Assembly (NCBI GenBank): GCA_040901795.1
Contig: JBBDYH010000005.1
Coordinates: 1-54,517, forward strand
From: JBBDYH01 sp040901795
Lineage (GTDB): Bacteria > Planctomycetota > Planctomycetia > Pirellulales > JALHPA01
Length of the DNA stretch: 54,517 bases
Reading direction: 5' to 3'
Shown here: one piece after another, positions 17,010 through 25,162 of the stretch
Layout: every line of letters starts with the position of its first letter
Numbering within the stretch: position 1 is the stretch's first letter
Program-made: the position numbers and the translations under genes
The notes under the pieces: generated by a model
What the model saw: the letters and a program-made list of their open reading frames with translations, nothing else
Databases searched by the model: none
What the model was told of the DNA's origin: nothing

Positions 17010-17954
17010 TTATGATGGAACCATGATTTGACGTACAGTCGTGTGCCCGCGCATCAAAGCCGCACACATCGCGGCATCCGGCTCGCGCGCTTTGATTCGC
17101 CGGAAGAACTCCAGAATCAGTTCTCCTTGCTCCTCGGTGAAATGTTTTCTCCATTTGTTCCTGGTGTCACGGAATTCAACCGCACGGATCGAGTACTCAA
17201 ACCGGCTCAGCCAGGGCAATTCGCAAAACTGCACGAGCGACCGGAGTTGTTCGATCGGATTGGCAATCAGGTCGTCGTAGTCAAGTTTGTAGCAACTGTC
17301 GGGAAAGAGACGCATATTGCGGCGGATGTCGTCGCGGTCGAGCTGAATCTTGACGGCTGCCGAAAGAATTGGGCCGCCGCCGAGATCCTGCCAGGCCTGC
17401 CGATAGTGCGCAGGCACCGGGCCCCATTGCCACGAGTCGCTATCAAGCGCGCTGGTGACATCGAGCCAACCCGCCTGAATCCAAGAGCTAATGACGGCGC
17501 GCGGCTCACGATGAATGATCACAAAACGGGCGTCGGGAAAGATGCGATGAAAGTAGGCGATGCGCGACCATCCAGTGACCTTGGCGAGAAAGCGGCGCCG
17601 AGGCGATCGCAGCAGGTGCGCGACAACGCTGCGGATCTGTTCGATGCCATCGTCCGGCACGTCATCCGCCGTGAGCGGCCTGTCGCGCCGACTGAAACCC
17701 GGCAGGAACCGCTCCCAGAAGCGATAGGCCTCGAACGGCTTGGGAAAACACGGCAGATGCCTGATTCGATGGCCCAGCCACTTCACGCGGTACAATCGCG
17801 AGAAGACCGACAGCCACGTTTGAGTCGGAAAAACTTCGTTGAACGTGGAAGTCCACGCCACGTCGCGATGTAGCGCCAACAGCCGATGGAGCAACGTCGA
17901 CCCGCAACGGCCGGTGCCGACGATGATGATCGGCTTCTGAATTGAGGGCATCAT
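17010..17954 (-). CDS. Sulfotransferase (PAPS-dependent)
   Basis: The protein has 314 residues. The 5'-phosphosulfate-binding loop is at the N-terminus: IIIVGTGRCGSTLLHRLL (GTGRCGST at residues 13-20). The 3'-phosphate-binding segment is FVIIHREPRAVISSWIQAG. Both are hallmarks of PAPS-dependent sulfotransferases, which move sulfate onto a hydroxyl or amine. In this operon the likely acceptor is the exopolysaccharide or its lipid-linked repeat, so the polymer is probably sulfated. The gene begins 1 base after the GT2 stop. A second ATG three bases in has the better-spaced GAGGTGA site. No PAPS-making enzymes are in the window. Confidence 0.9.
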   Translation of the reverse strand: MMPSIQKPIIIVGTGRCGSTLLHRLLALHRDVAWTSTFNEVFPTQTWLSVFSRLYRVKWLGHRIRHLPCFPKPFEAYRFWERFLPGFSRRDRPLTADDVPDDGIEQIRSVVAHLLRSPRRRFLAKVTGWSRIAYFHRIFPDARFVIIHREPRAVISSWIQAGWLDVTSALDSDSWQWGPVPAHYRQAWQDLGGGPILSAAVKIQLDRDDIRRNMRLFPDSCYKLDYDDLIANPIEQLRSLVQFCELPWLSRFEYSIRAVEFRDTRNKWRKHFTEEQGELILEFFRRIKAREPDAAMCAALMRGHTTVRQIMVPS

Positions 17955-17955
17955 T

Positions 17956-19179
17956 TCACCTCATCGAGCGTTCTTTGACGAATTTGCGGGAACCAGCCAA
18001 AACGGGACGCGGTCGGCCGGCGAGCGGTGCTGCGGCTGGTCGAGCGGTTTGCCAGGTGACGATGCGTCTGCCGCACACCAGGTTCACGACCGCCAACAGG
18101 GACGCCAGATTAGCCAGAACAAAGAACAACGGAAGCGTAAAGAGTTTCCATCGTCCTAGGCGCGTGTCTTTCAACCACCAGCCGACAGCGGAACACGAAT
18201 ACACAACCGCCTGGCCGGCGACCGCCAACTGATAGAACGGGCCCTCGGTCCAAAGCAGCGGCGAGAGCAGCAGCAATACGAACAGTGGAATCGCCATCAA
18301 CCGCCGCAGCAGCTTATGCGTAATCACTTGCAGCGAAAAGAACCCGTAGCGAAAAGGATTAAACAACAGCCGCTGATCGATCACTCCACGCAGACCGCGA
18401 GTGATGATGCGCACTTTTCTCGCGAATTCGGCGTCGGCAGATTTGGCCGGCGGTTCGTAAGCAATTGCGTCGGTGGCGAACACGAGGCGGTAGCCTTGAG
18501 CGACGACCGACGTGGATACGGCGAAGTCGTCGCAGACACCTTCGGGAACGGAGGTGAATAAGTCGCGGCGGATTGAGTAAATGGCTCCTGTCGACGAAGT
18601 CACATTACCGGCGGCGCTTTGCCAGCGCTTGAGACTGCGATCGTAGTTCCAGAAGCAACGCTCGCCTTCATCGGCCGCGAGTTGGTCCGCGGCGGGAAGG
18701 TAGCGTTGATCGCCGGCGACGCCGCCTACCTGCGGGTCGGCCAGCGGGCGCACCAGCGCACGGACGGCCCCCGCGTCGTACATACTGTTGGCATCGGAGA
18801 ATACGAGCACCTCGCCGTTGGAGGCCGCGACTGCCGCGTTGAGCGCGGCCGCCTTGCCCTGTCTCGGCAGCGAAAGCAGGTGAACCCCTCGGCCGGCATA
18901 GCGGCGAACGATTTCGTCAGTGCCGTCGGTCGAACCGTCCGACGCGACGATCACTTCAAACTGCTGCGAAGGATAGTCGAGGCTCAAGGCGTTTTGCAAC
19001 TTGTCGCCGATGTTAGCCGCCTCGTTATGCGCAGCAATGATCATGCTCACGGGCGGCGTGATGTCCGCAGCACGGTATGGCCGCGGGCAAAGCCGGGCGC
19101 GCATGGCCAGCAACAGAGCAAAGCCGCCATAGGTGTACGCAATCAACCCAACGCAGATCCAAAACACGGTGACGGTCAT
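17956..19179 (-). CDS. Membrane GT2 glycosyltransferase
   Basis: The protein has 407 residues. There is an N-terminal membrane span, then a GT-A domain with VIVASDGSTDGT (residues 77-87), KAAALNAAV, the metal site FSDANSMYD, and the DDFAVS acceptor-side acidic pair. Several C-terminal spans follow (for example LMAIPLFVLLLLSPLLW). Such processive-like family 2 enzymes add sugars from nucleotide donors at the inner face of the membrane. The usual QxxRW is replaced by a basic stretch RKVRIITRGLRG. The start overlaps the upstream kinase stop as ATGA. Confidence 0.9.
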   Translation of the reverse strand: MTVTVFWICVGLIAYTYGGFALLLAMRARLCPRPYRAADITPPVSMIIAAHNEAANIGDKLQNALSLDYPSQQFEVIVASDGSTDGTDEIVRRYAGRGVHLLSLPRQGKAAALNAAVAASNGEVLVFSDANSMYDAGAVRALVRPLADPQVGGVAGDQRYLPAADQLAADEGERCFWNYDRSLKRWQSAAGNVTSSTGAIYSIRRDLFTSVPEGVCDDFAVSTSVVAQGYRLVFATDAIAYEPPAKSADAEFARKVRIITRGLRGVIDQRLLFNPFRYGFFSLQVITHKLLRRLMAIPLFVLLLLSPLLWTEGPFYQLAVAGQAVVYSCSAVGWWLKDTRLGRWKLFTLPLFFVLANLASLLAVVNLVCGRRIVTWQTARPAAAPLAGRPRPVLAGSRKFVKERSMR

Positions 19180-20330
19180 GGCACTAGCTCTCTCAGCAAA
19201 CGCCGAAGTTCATTGGCCAGGAAACGATTGGTGGCGGCGAGGCGGCAGCGCTTGCCCAGGCGGCGAATGCCCACGGACTCATGAGCTCCGTGAGAGATGG
19301 ACACCCAGCGGTAGAGTAACGACTGCACTTCAAACAGCCGAACCGCTTGCCGCGACGGTGAGGCGTCTCCGAAGTACCCTTCTAAGAACGCCTGTTCGAA
19401 TTCATTTAAGAGCCGTTCGGTCAACCACCATCCCTGCAAATACATCTGCAGTCCGCCGGTACGCAGTGCCATCAGGAAATATCCCGTGTCTTCGTAGATC
19501 GGCGCCTGCCAGCGGCCAAGCGTGTCAATCACCGCGAGGCTTCCCGCAGCATCGACCAGAACGTTTCGAGGCGCAAAATCGGTATGGCTCAGACCGAGCG
19601 GCAGTTGCGCAGGCAAGTCCGCACGGGCCACGACGGCAACGCGGTCGATCGCCGCACGCAGCAGTTCGTCGTACCCCACGGCGCCGATCAGGAAGCTCCC
19701 GATTCGCTCGACTGAATCGAGAAACTCTTCGCGGTCAGCATGGCGAATACGGGTGTGGGACAAGGACGACAGCCCGTGGTACCGCCGCAGCCAGGCGCCG
19801 GCGTTGCGAATGGCCTTTTGAATCCGTAGTGGCTTATCGCGGAAGGCCAATCGATGGCAGCGCTCCAGGAGCCGGGCGAGGTTAGTGGAGCGCGCATCCT
19901 CCATAACGATCGTTCGGTCCTGCGGTACGACGGCCAAGGGCCGAACGGCGCCAAACCTTGGATCGGCCAGGCGATGGAAATGTTGATGAATGGCCGACAG
20001 TGCGGCGTACTCGAAAGGGGCCTTGTCTTGAACGTCACAGAGCGTGAATAGCCGCGGCCGCATCAGCTCCTTGCGTTGAACATCCGGCGAAGCCTGGCAG
20101 CGCCAGTCACGATACTGCTTTGCTACCAGATAATGCTGACTACCGCCGGCGGTGACTCGAACTCGGGAGATGACGCTGACCTTGCGGCGGCTGCGACTTA
20201 CGACGCAGGCTCGCGCCGGACCGCTATCCCGCGCAGCGGAGCCGAACCACTCCGCCGCTCGTTCACGAACGAGCATGTCAAGTTGGCCGGTCGGTTCGCG
20301 CGGCTCTGAATGTAAGGTGATGGAAAGCAT
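19176..20330 (-). CDS. Protein-kinase-fold phosphotransferase (APH / LPS kinase-like)
   Basis: The protein has 384 residues. It has a kinase-like fold: a nucleotide-binding Lys in YLVAKQYRD (Lys71), the linker IVMEDA, the catalytic loop GLSHTDFAPRNVL (His249, Asp251, Asn256), and the metal-binding Asp269 in LAVIDTLG. This pattern suits aminoglycoside phosphotransferases and the lipopolysaccharide core kinases. In a polysaccharide operon it probably phosphorylates a sugar or lipid-linked glycan. I placed the start at 20330, where it overlaps the flippase stop as TGATG; no ribosome-binding site is seen, so translation is likely coupled. The frame is open to 20492, inside the flippase gene. Confidence 0.8.
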   Translation of the reverse strand: MLSITLHSEPREPTGQLDMLVRERAAEWFGSAARDSGPARACVVSRSRRKVSVISRVRVTAGGSQHYLVAKQYRDWRCQASPDVQRKELMRPRLFTLCDVQDKAPFEYAALSAIHQHFHRLADPRFGAVRPLAVVPQDRTIVMEDARSTNLARLLERCHRLAFRDKPLRIQKAIRNAGAWLRRYHGLSSLSHTRIRHADREEFLDSVERIGSFLIGAVGYDELLRAAIDRVAVVARADLPAQLPLGLSHTDFAPRNVLVDAAGSLAVIDTLGRWQAPIYEDTGYFLMALRTGGLQMYLQGWWLTERLLNEFEQAFLEGYFGDASPSRQAVRLFEVQSLLYRWVSISHGAHESVGIRRLGKRCRLAATNRFLANELRRLLRELVP

Positions 20331-21931
20331 CAGGAGATTGCGTTCGAGAAACCGAACAGCCGGCGAACGACGGGCCAGCGCCCTAACTCGGGGAACGTGG
20401 CTTCGACCTCCAGCGTCTCGCGCGCATACAGGAGCACCAGACCGCTGGCGGCGGCGACCATCACCAGGCCGACATAAATCGGGGGCGACCAAATCGATTG
20501 CACAGCGTACAAAAGGCCGGTGACCACGAGCATTGCCGCATAGAGTGTGAAGTACCGCGGCGGAAAAAATGTGACGCCGGAGATGCGGAGCAGCGAGACC
20601 TGATTGAGCAGGTTATGGAATATCAGGCACGCGCAATTCGCCACGGCCGCTCCCAGCGCTCCGTACAACGGAATGACCACAAAATAAAGACCTACGGCCG
20701 CCGCGGTTGCGAGCATGTCGTTGCGAACGATGTTCCGCACGTCGCCGAAGATCTTCAACGTCAGCGTATTAAAGCCGAGGATGGCGTTGAAAAAGAGTCC
20801 CAAGGAAAGCCAGGCCAGCACGCTCGCCGATTCGCGGTATTGCTCGCCGACTAATAGAACCGTAAACGGCTCGGCCAGCACCATGGTCACCAAGAAGACT
20901 GGGAACGAGAGCACCGTAATCCACAGCGCCGAGAGCCAATATAGGTGGTTGATCCGATCGTGGTCATGCCGCGCATACAACCGCGCGGCGAGCGGCACGT
21001 AGAGGTGATGAAACGTCTCGAACACAACGCTGTTGAGTCGCGCCAATGGAATGACGACCCGGAACATCGCAACCGCGGCCGGCGTGTAGAAGAAGCCGAG
21101 CGCGAACACCGCCAGGAAACGCCGCGCAGCGGTGGCGGCATCCGTACTCAACAGCGGCAGGCTGAAGCCATAGATTTCGCGCGCTGGAACAACGGCCCGC
21201 TGCGCACGCAGATCGCGCCATAAGCCGATTTTTCGAAACAGATGCATCAGATAGCCAAAATAGGCGACGGCGCCAAACACGCCTGTGAGCAAATAACCGG
21301 TGGCCAGTACGTACACGCTGCCATCGGCGGCGGCAAGCAACGCAATGACCGTCAGTCGCAGCACCGGACCGAGCAGATGACGCCGGAAAAAGATGGCCCG
21401 CGCCCCGGCAAAAGACGCCGCCATGCCTTCGCACAGACGATTGAGCGCCTCCATCGGCGCCAGCGCGATCAAGATCATCAGCAAGGCGACGGATGCCTGA
21501 TCGCCTACGACGTAATCCGCCAGGGAGTCTTGGAATCCAACTACCGCCAAGAACAGCACCACGCCCAGCGCCAAGATCGTCGCGATCGAAAGCAGAATCG
21601 TCCCGAACAACCGAGCGAAATCCCGGCCCTCGTGATAAATCGCCACAAATCGTCGGGCCGACTTGTCGAGTCCAAGCGAGACGATGTTGCTCCCCAGGCT
21701 GACGGCGGCCAGCGCATACGCAAACCTGCCAAAATCATCTTTGGAAAGGTAGCGGGCAATGATGATTTGCGTCACCAGGTTTAACCCCAACGAAATCATT
21801 CGCCCACCCAGCAGCAGCCCGGAGCCGCGGATGTGCTTGCGAGTCGTTTCGCCATCGATTGGGGCGGGGCCGGTCCGATTCACGGGCGCAGGAGTGGAGA
21901 CCGAGGCAGCATCTGGACCCGCGCCGTTCAT
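20330..21931 (-). CDS. Polysaccharide flippase (Wzx/MATE-like)
   Basis: The 533-residue protein has about twelve to fourteen membrane spans. It starts with a cytoplasmic Pro-rich tail, then GSGLLLGGRMISLGLNLVTQ, IIIARYLSKDDFGRFAYALA and further spans, a layout typical of the oligosaccharide flippase family. It should move lipid-linked repeat units from the inner to the outer face of the cytoplasmic membrane. The ATG at 21931 is preceded by AAGGAGG and overlaps the GT4 stop as ATGA. The longer frame to 21949 adds only six residues. Confidence 0.92.
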   Translation of the reverse strand: MNGAGPDAASVSTPAPVNRTGPAPIDGETTRKHIRGSGLLLGGRMISLGLNLVTQIIIARYLSKDDFGRFAYALAAVSLGSNIVSLGLDKSARRFVAIYHEGRDFARLFGTILLSIATILALGVVLFLAVVGFQDSLADYVVGDQASVALLMILIALAPMEALNRLCEGMAASFAGARAIFFRRHLLGPVLRLTVIALLAAADGSVYVLATGYLLTGVFGAVAYFGYLMHLFRKIGLWRDLRAQRAVVPAREIYGFSLPLLSTDAATAARRFLAVFALGFFYTPAAVAMFRVVIPLARLNSVVFETFHHLYVPLAARLYARHDHDRINHLYWLSALWITVLSFPVFLVTMVLAEPFTVLLVGEQYRESASVLAWLSLGLFFNAILGFNTLTLKIFGDVRNIVRNDMLATAAAVGLYFVVIPLYGALGAAVANCACLIFHNLLNQVSLLRISGVTFFPPRYFTLYAAMLVVTGLLYAVQSIWSPPIYVGLVMVAAASGLVLLYARETLEVEATFPELGRWPVVRRLFGFSNAIS

Positions 21932-23214
21932 GCCGCCTCCTTGCCGCAAAAGCGACGCGCGAGGCGAGCGGCGTTCCGATCGAGGTTGAACTCTCGTTCG
22001 ACGTTCTGCCGCGCGGCGCGCGCGAGCTGTGTGCGGAGCACTGCGTTATCCGCCAACCGCGCAATCGCGGCCGCTAGCCCTTCCGCATCGCGCGGCGGTA
22101 CGAGGATTCCCGTTTCACCGTCGATCACGAGCTCAGGAATGCCTGAGAGGCGACTGGCTATCACCGGCACGCCGCTGGCCATGGCCTCCATGAGGGCTAC
22201 GGGAATGCCCTCGCGCTGACCCGACCGCGTCGGTACGCTGGGAGCGATTACGATGTCGGCGCGCCGCAACAGTTTGGCGACCTTCGCCTGCGGGCAGGCC
22301 CCATGAAAGTGAACCTGCTCGGTCAGGCCGGCCTCGCTCGCCTGCCGCGACAACGGTTCCATGTCTGGTCCGTTTCCGACGAAATGACAGTCGAGTTCGA
22401 GTCCATCTCGCCGGAGCCGTCGGCAGGCTTCGAGCAAGTAGGTCTGCCCCTTAACTTCGTGAAGAGTCCCAATGCAAACGATTTGAAGTGCGGCGCGCGG
22501 ATCGCTCGAACCCGTTTGATCAATGTCCGCCGTGAAGACATGGGTGTCAACGCCGCAGTGAATAACTTGAACCTTGGGACGAAATAACTCGCCACATTCG
22601 GCCACAATCAGATCGCGATTGTAATTCGAGATCGTGATCACGAACTCCGCTGCCGCGACCTTCTCGCGCAACATATGCCGGTCGCAGTGCAGGTCCGTAC
22701 CGTGTGCGGTCAAGCTATACGGAATGCGCGTCAGACGCGAAATCACCCAGGCGACCGCGGCGGGATGGCTGGCAAAATGCGCGTGGACGTGGTCTATCTG
22801 GCCCTGCTGGACAAGCCGCGCGATATGCACCGCTTTCGGAAAGAATGCGATGGCGCCGGCAAAGAAACGCAGGCTACCGAAGTTGGCCCATAACAACCGC
22901 AGGAGTGTGGCCAGGTAAATCCATGGTCGGCGAATTAGGAAGTGCAAATGTGATCGCGTGATGGCCCACGACAGCCAAGGCTGAAACTGAGCGCGAGCGA
23001 CGAGCCGGGCCGCCTCGGGGTGCGTGACGCGCTCGGCAGTCCGCTGCAGCGGGTAGATCTGCACCTCGATTCCTTCCCGTTCGACGGCGAGAATCTCGTA
23101 CAGCACGAACGTTTCTGTGAGCTTCGGGAAGCGAGACATGAGGTACGCCACCTTGGTCCGCGCCGTGGGTCGCGGCGGCTTCGGGCGGGCGTATTGGATC
23201 GCGGCGATTGACAT
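21928..23214 (-). CDS. GT4 glycosyltransferase
   Basis: The protein has 428 residues. It has the N-terminal loop VAYLMSRFPKLTETFVLYEI that marks colanic-acid-type family 4 enzymes, the middle HAHFASHPAAVAW and SLTAHGTDLH, and the C-terminal nucleotide-sugar site with GTLHEVKGQTYLLEA and the EX7E motif in REGIPVALMEAMASGVP. It transfers a sugar from a nucleotide donor to the growing lipid-linked chain in the cytoplasm. A GTG at 23238 would add eight residues; neither start has a clear ribosome-binding site. The sugar cannot be read from the sequence. Confidence 0.92.
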   Translation of the reverse strand: MSIAAIQYARPKPPRPTARTKVAYLMSRFPKLTETFVLYEILAVEREGIEVQIYPLQRTAERVTHPEAARLVARAQFQPWLSWAITRSHLHFLIRRPWIYLATLLRLLWANFGSLRFFAGAIAFFPKAVHIARLVQQGQIDHVHAHFASHPAAVAWVISRLTRIPYSLTAHGTDLHCDRHMLREKVAAAEFVITISNYNRDLIVAECGELFRPKVQVIHCGVDTHVFTADIDQTGSSDPRAALQIVCIGTLHEVKGQTYLLEACRRLRRDGLELDCHFVGNGPDMEPLSRQASEAGLTEQVHFHGACPQAKVAKLLRRADIVIAPSVPTRSGQREGIPVALMEAMASGVPVIASRLSGIPELVIDGETGILVPPRDAEGLAAAIARLADNAVLRTQLARAARQNVEREFNLDRNAARLARRFCGKEAA

Positions 23215-23249
23215 GGGATTGCATCTGCGTAAGGTCACCGAGGCGACTG

Positions 23250-24185
23250 CTATCCGGCTATGTCGGTTGGGGCCAGCAATGTGTGATTCTCCGCCTTGAC
23301 GATGCTGGAACCGTTCAACGCATCGTCAGCGGCGATATCAGGTTCCATGTCGGTGGAATCGAGCTCGTCGGTGGGAGCGAAATCGTTCGCCCTCCGCATA
23401 TTCTCCTCGGCGCGGTCCAAGAGTCCGATGAAGGTAGCTTCCTCATCGGGACATGTGCAAAAGCCAACTGTCAACTCGATGCCCAGCTCTTGGCGGGCTT
23501 CTTTCCGGAGTCGGCGAGAAACCGCAATGGCCGCATCGCGGTCGGTCTCCGGCAGCGCGGCGACGAAATGGCCGTTGCGCCGGGCGATAACGTCACAGTC
23601 TTTGAGCCGGCGTGAGAGCAGATCGGCAATCCGAGCCGCAGCGTATTGGCCGAGCATTCGCTTCATGACTTCTGCCGTGAAGCGATCTTTTGCCGTCTCA
23701 ATGGCGCCGGGCGCCGCCGTGATCGCCAAAAAGGCGAGAGGACGTTCAAACTGACGTGCACGCCGGACTTCGCGATACAGCTCACCCTGACCGCTGCCAA
23801 AAACTTGCGTGCGGTTAACGAGATCGCCCACCATGTTGCAGAAGACCGCCGTGCGCAACTCTTCAAATCCCCGCGCCACCCACTGCGCTAGCAGGATCGT
23901 GACCGCGATCGCCGAGTACTCGATGAGCGTGACCGGCAACGCGGCGCCGCCGAGCGAATAACCGAGCGAGTACTTAAGCACGAGGAACAAGACGGCCGCC
24001 GGCGATAACAGGTAGAGGGCTTGAAAGCTAACCAAAGGGGGAATGAGCAATACCGCGAGGCCGCAGACGGCGGCCAGCATCGACGTCAATGGCGCCAACT
24101 GGATCGAGTCCGGAAGTTGCAGGGCGCTGCACAGTACGAACAGCCAAGCCGTAAAGGTTACAAGTGGAAGTCGGAAACGGATCAT
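23250..24185 (-). CDS. Membrane GGDEF-like protein with a broken signature motif
   Basis: The protein has 311 residues. About four membrane spans fill residues 1-105 (FTAWLFVLCSALQL, MLAAVCGLAVLLIPPLV, LYLLSPAAVLFLVLKY, IAVTILLAQW). A C-terminal domain follows with nucleotidyl-cyclase order: RPLAFLAITAAPG, a helix, DCDVIARRNGHFVAALPETD, and LTVGFCTCPDE. The place of GGDEF is taken by NGHF (residues 204-207), one residue shorter and without the catalytic acids. It is unlikely to make c-di-GMP and may instead sense a nucleotide or scaffold the operon's enzymes. The ATG at 24185 begins the first span; the frame runs back to 24275. Confidence 0.78.
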   Translation of the reverse strand: MIRFRLPLVTFTAWLFVLCSALQLPDSIQLAPLTSMLAAVCGLAVLLIPPLVSFQALYLLSPAAVLFLVLKYSLGYSLGGAALPVTLIEYSAIAVTILLAQWVARGFEELRTAVFCNMVGDLVNRTQVFGSGQGELYREVRRARQFERPLAFLAITAAPGAIETAKDRFTAEVMKRMLGQYAAARIADLLSRRLKDCDVIARRNGHFVAALPETDRDAAIAVSRRLRKEARQELGIELTVGFCTCPDEEATFIGLLDRAEENMRRANDFAPTDELDSTDMEPDIAADDALNGSSIVKAENHTLLAPTDIAG

Positions 24186-24302
24186 GTTAGGGCCCTCTAC
24201 GTGAAGGTCTCGCTCTGCGCTCAAATTTTTATGGTCGTCCCCAAAGCTCTTGGCGGCGGGCCGAGCGAAAGGCAAACCGCTCGCTAGAACTTGTGATGGC
24301 CG

Positions 24303-25109
24303 TCAATACGCTCCGTGCTGCTGCCACACGACCGGTAGAGTCCGCCAGAGGATACACAGATCGAACCAGAGGCTTTGGTTTTGGATGTATTCGATGTCCA
24401 GTCGCAGACGATCATCGAACTCCAGATCACTGCGGCCGCTGATTTGCCAGAGTCCCGTGATGCCGGGGAGCACCTCAAGCCGTTCCATCTGCCACAACGC
24501 ATATTGGTCGGTCGCAAAGATGGTCGGCCGAGGTCCGACCAGACTCATGTCTCCCTTGAGCACATTGAAAAGTTGGGGCAGTTCGTCGAGGCTCGTACGA
24601 CGAAGGAGTTTGCCGATGAGAGTCACGCGGGGGTCGTTTTCGATTTTAAAGTCCGGCCATTTCAGCTTATTGAGATGCGCATATTTTTTTTCCAACTCTT
24701 CGGCGTTTTTCAGCATCGTGCGGAATTTGTACATCTTGAACCGGCGACCGCCTTTGCCGGTCCGTGTTTGCTTGAAGAGGATCGGGCCGGGATCAGTGAG
24801 CCAAATCACCAGCGCAATGACCGCCAGGATCGGCAGAAGCAACGGCATTGCCGCCAGACAGGCCGTCACATCGAATAATCGTTTCGCGGTTTGGTACCGT
24901 CGGCCGACAAGGAGGACTCGCGGTCGTGGGAGCAGGTCGGCACGCATCTCAGGCGAACAACGGTCGCTACGTGGCCGCGAATGGCTACGAGTGGATTTCG
25001 GACCGGCACGCCGCATGGGGCGGCGCGGACGTGAAGGTCGCGGCGCCAAACGGCTGGCTTTGAGCAGGGTGCGCGAGGAGATCGGGTCGGCAATCAATTC
25101 AGGGGACAT
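24303..25109 (-). CDS. Initiating sugar transferase (undecaprenyl-phosphate sugar phosphotransferase)
   Basis: The protein has 268 residues. An Arg/Pro-rich N-terminal tail leads to one hydrophobic hairpin (RLFDVTACLAAMPLLLPILA). The bacterial sugar transferase domain follows, with PILFKQTRTGKGGRRFKMYK, FRTM, LLRRTSLDELPQLFNVLKG and MSLVGPRP, then LPGITGLWQISGRS. These match monotopic phosphoglycosyl transferases (PF02397), which load the first sugar-1-phosphate onto undecaprenyl phosphate. There is no long multi-span N-terminal half as in WbaP or WcaJ, so this is the short form. It follows the chain-length gene after 53 bases. Confidence 0.92.
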   Translation of the reverse strand: MSPELIADPISSRTLLKASRLAPRPSRPRRPMRRAGPKSTRSHSRPRSDRCSPEMRADLLPRPRVLLVGRRYQTAKRLFDVTACLAAMPLLLPILAVIALVIWLTDPGPILFKQTRTGKGGRRFKMYKFRTMLKNAEELEKKYAHLNKLKWPDFKIENDPRVTLIGKLLRRTSLDELPQLFNVLKGDMSLVGPRPTIFATDQYALWQMERLEVLPGITGLWQISGRSDLEFDDRLRLDIEYIQNQSLWFDLCILWRTLPVVWQQHGAY

Positions 25110-25162
25110 GGATGGCCCTTCCGTGTGTACAACGAGGCAATTGGAAGCTGGCGAAATGGGAG

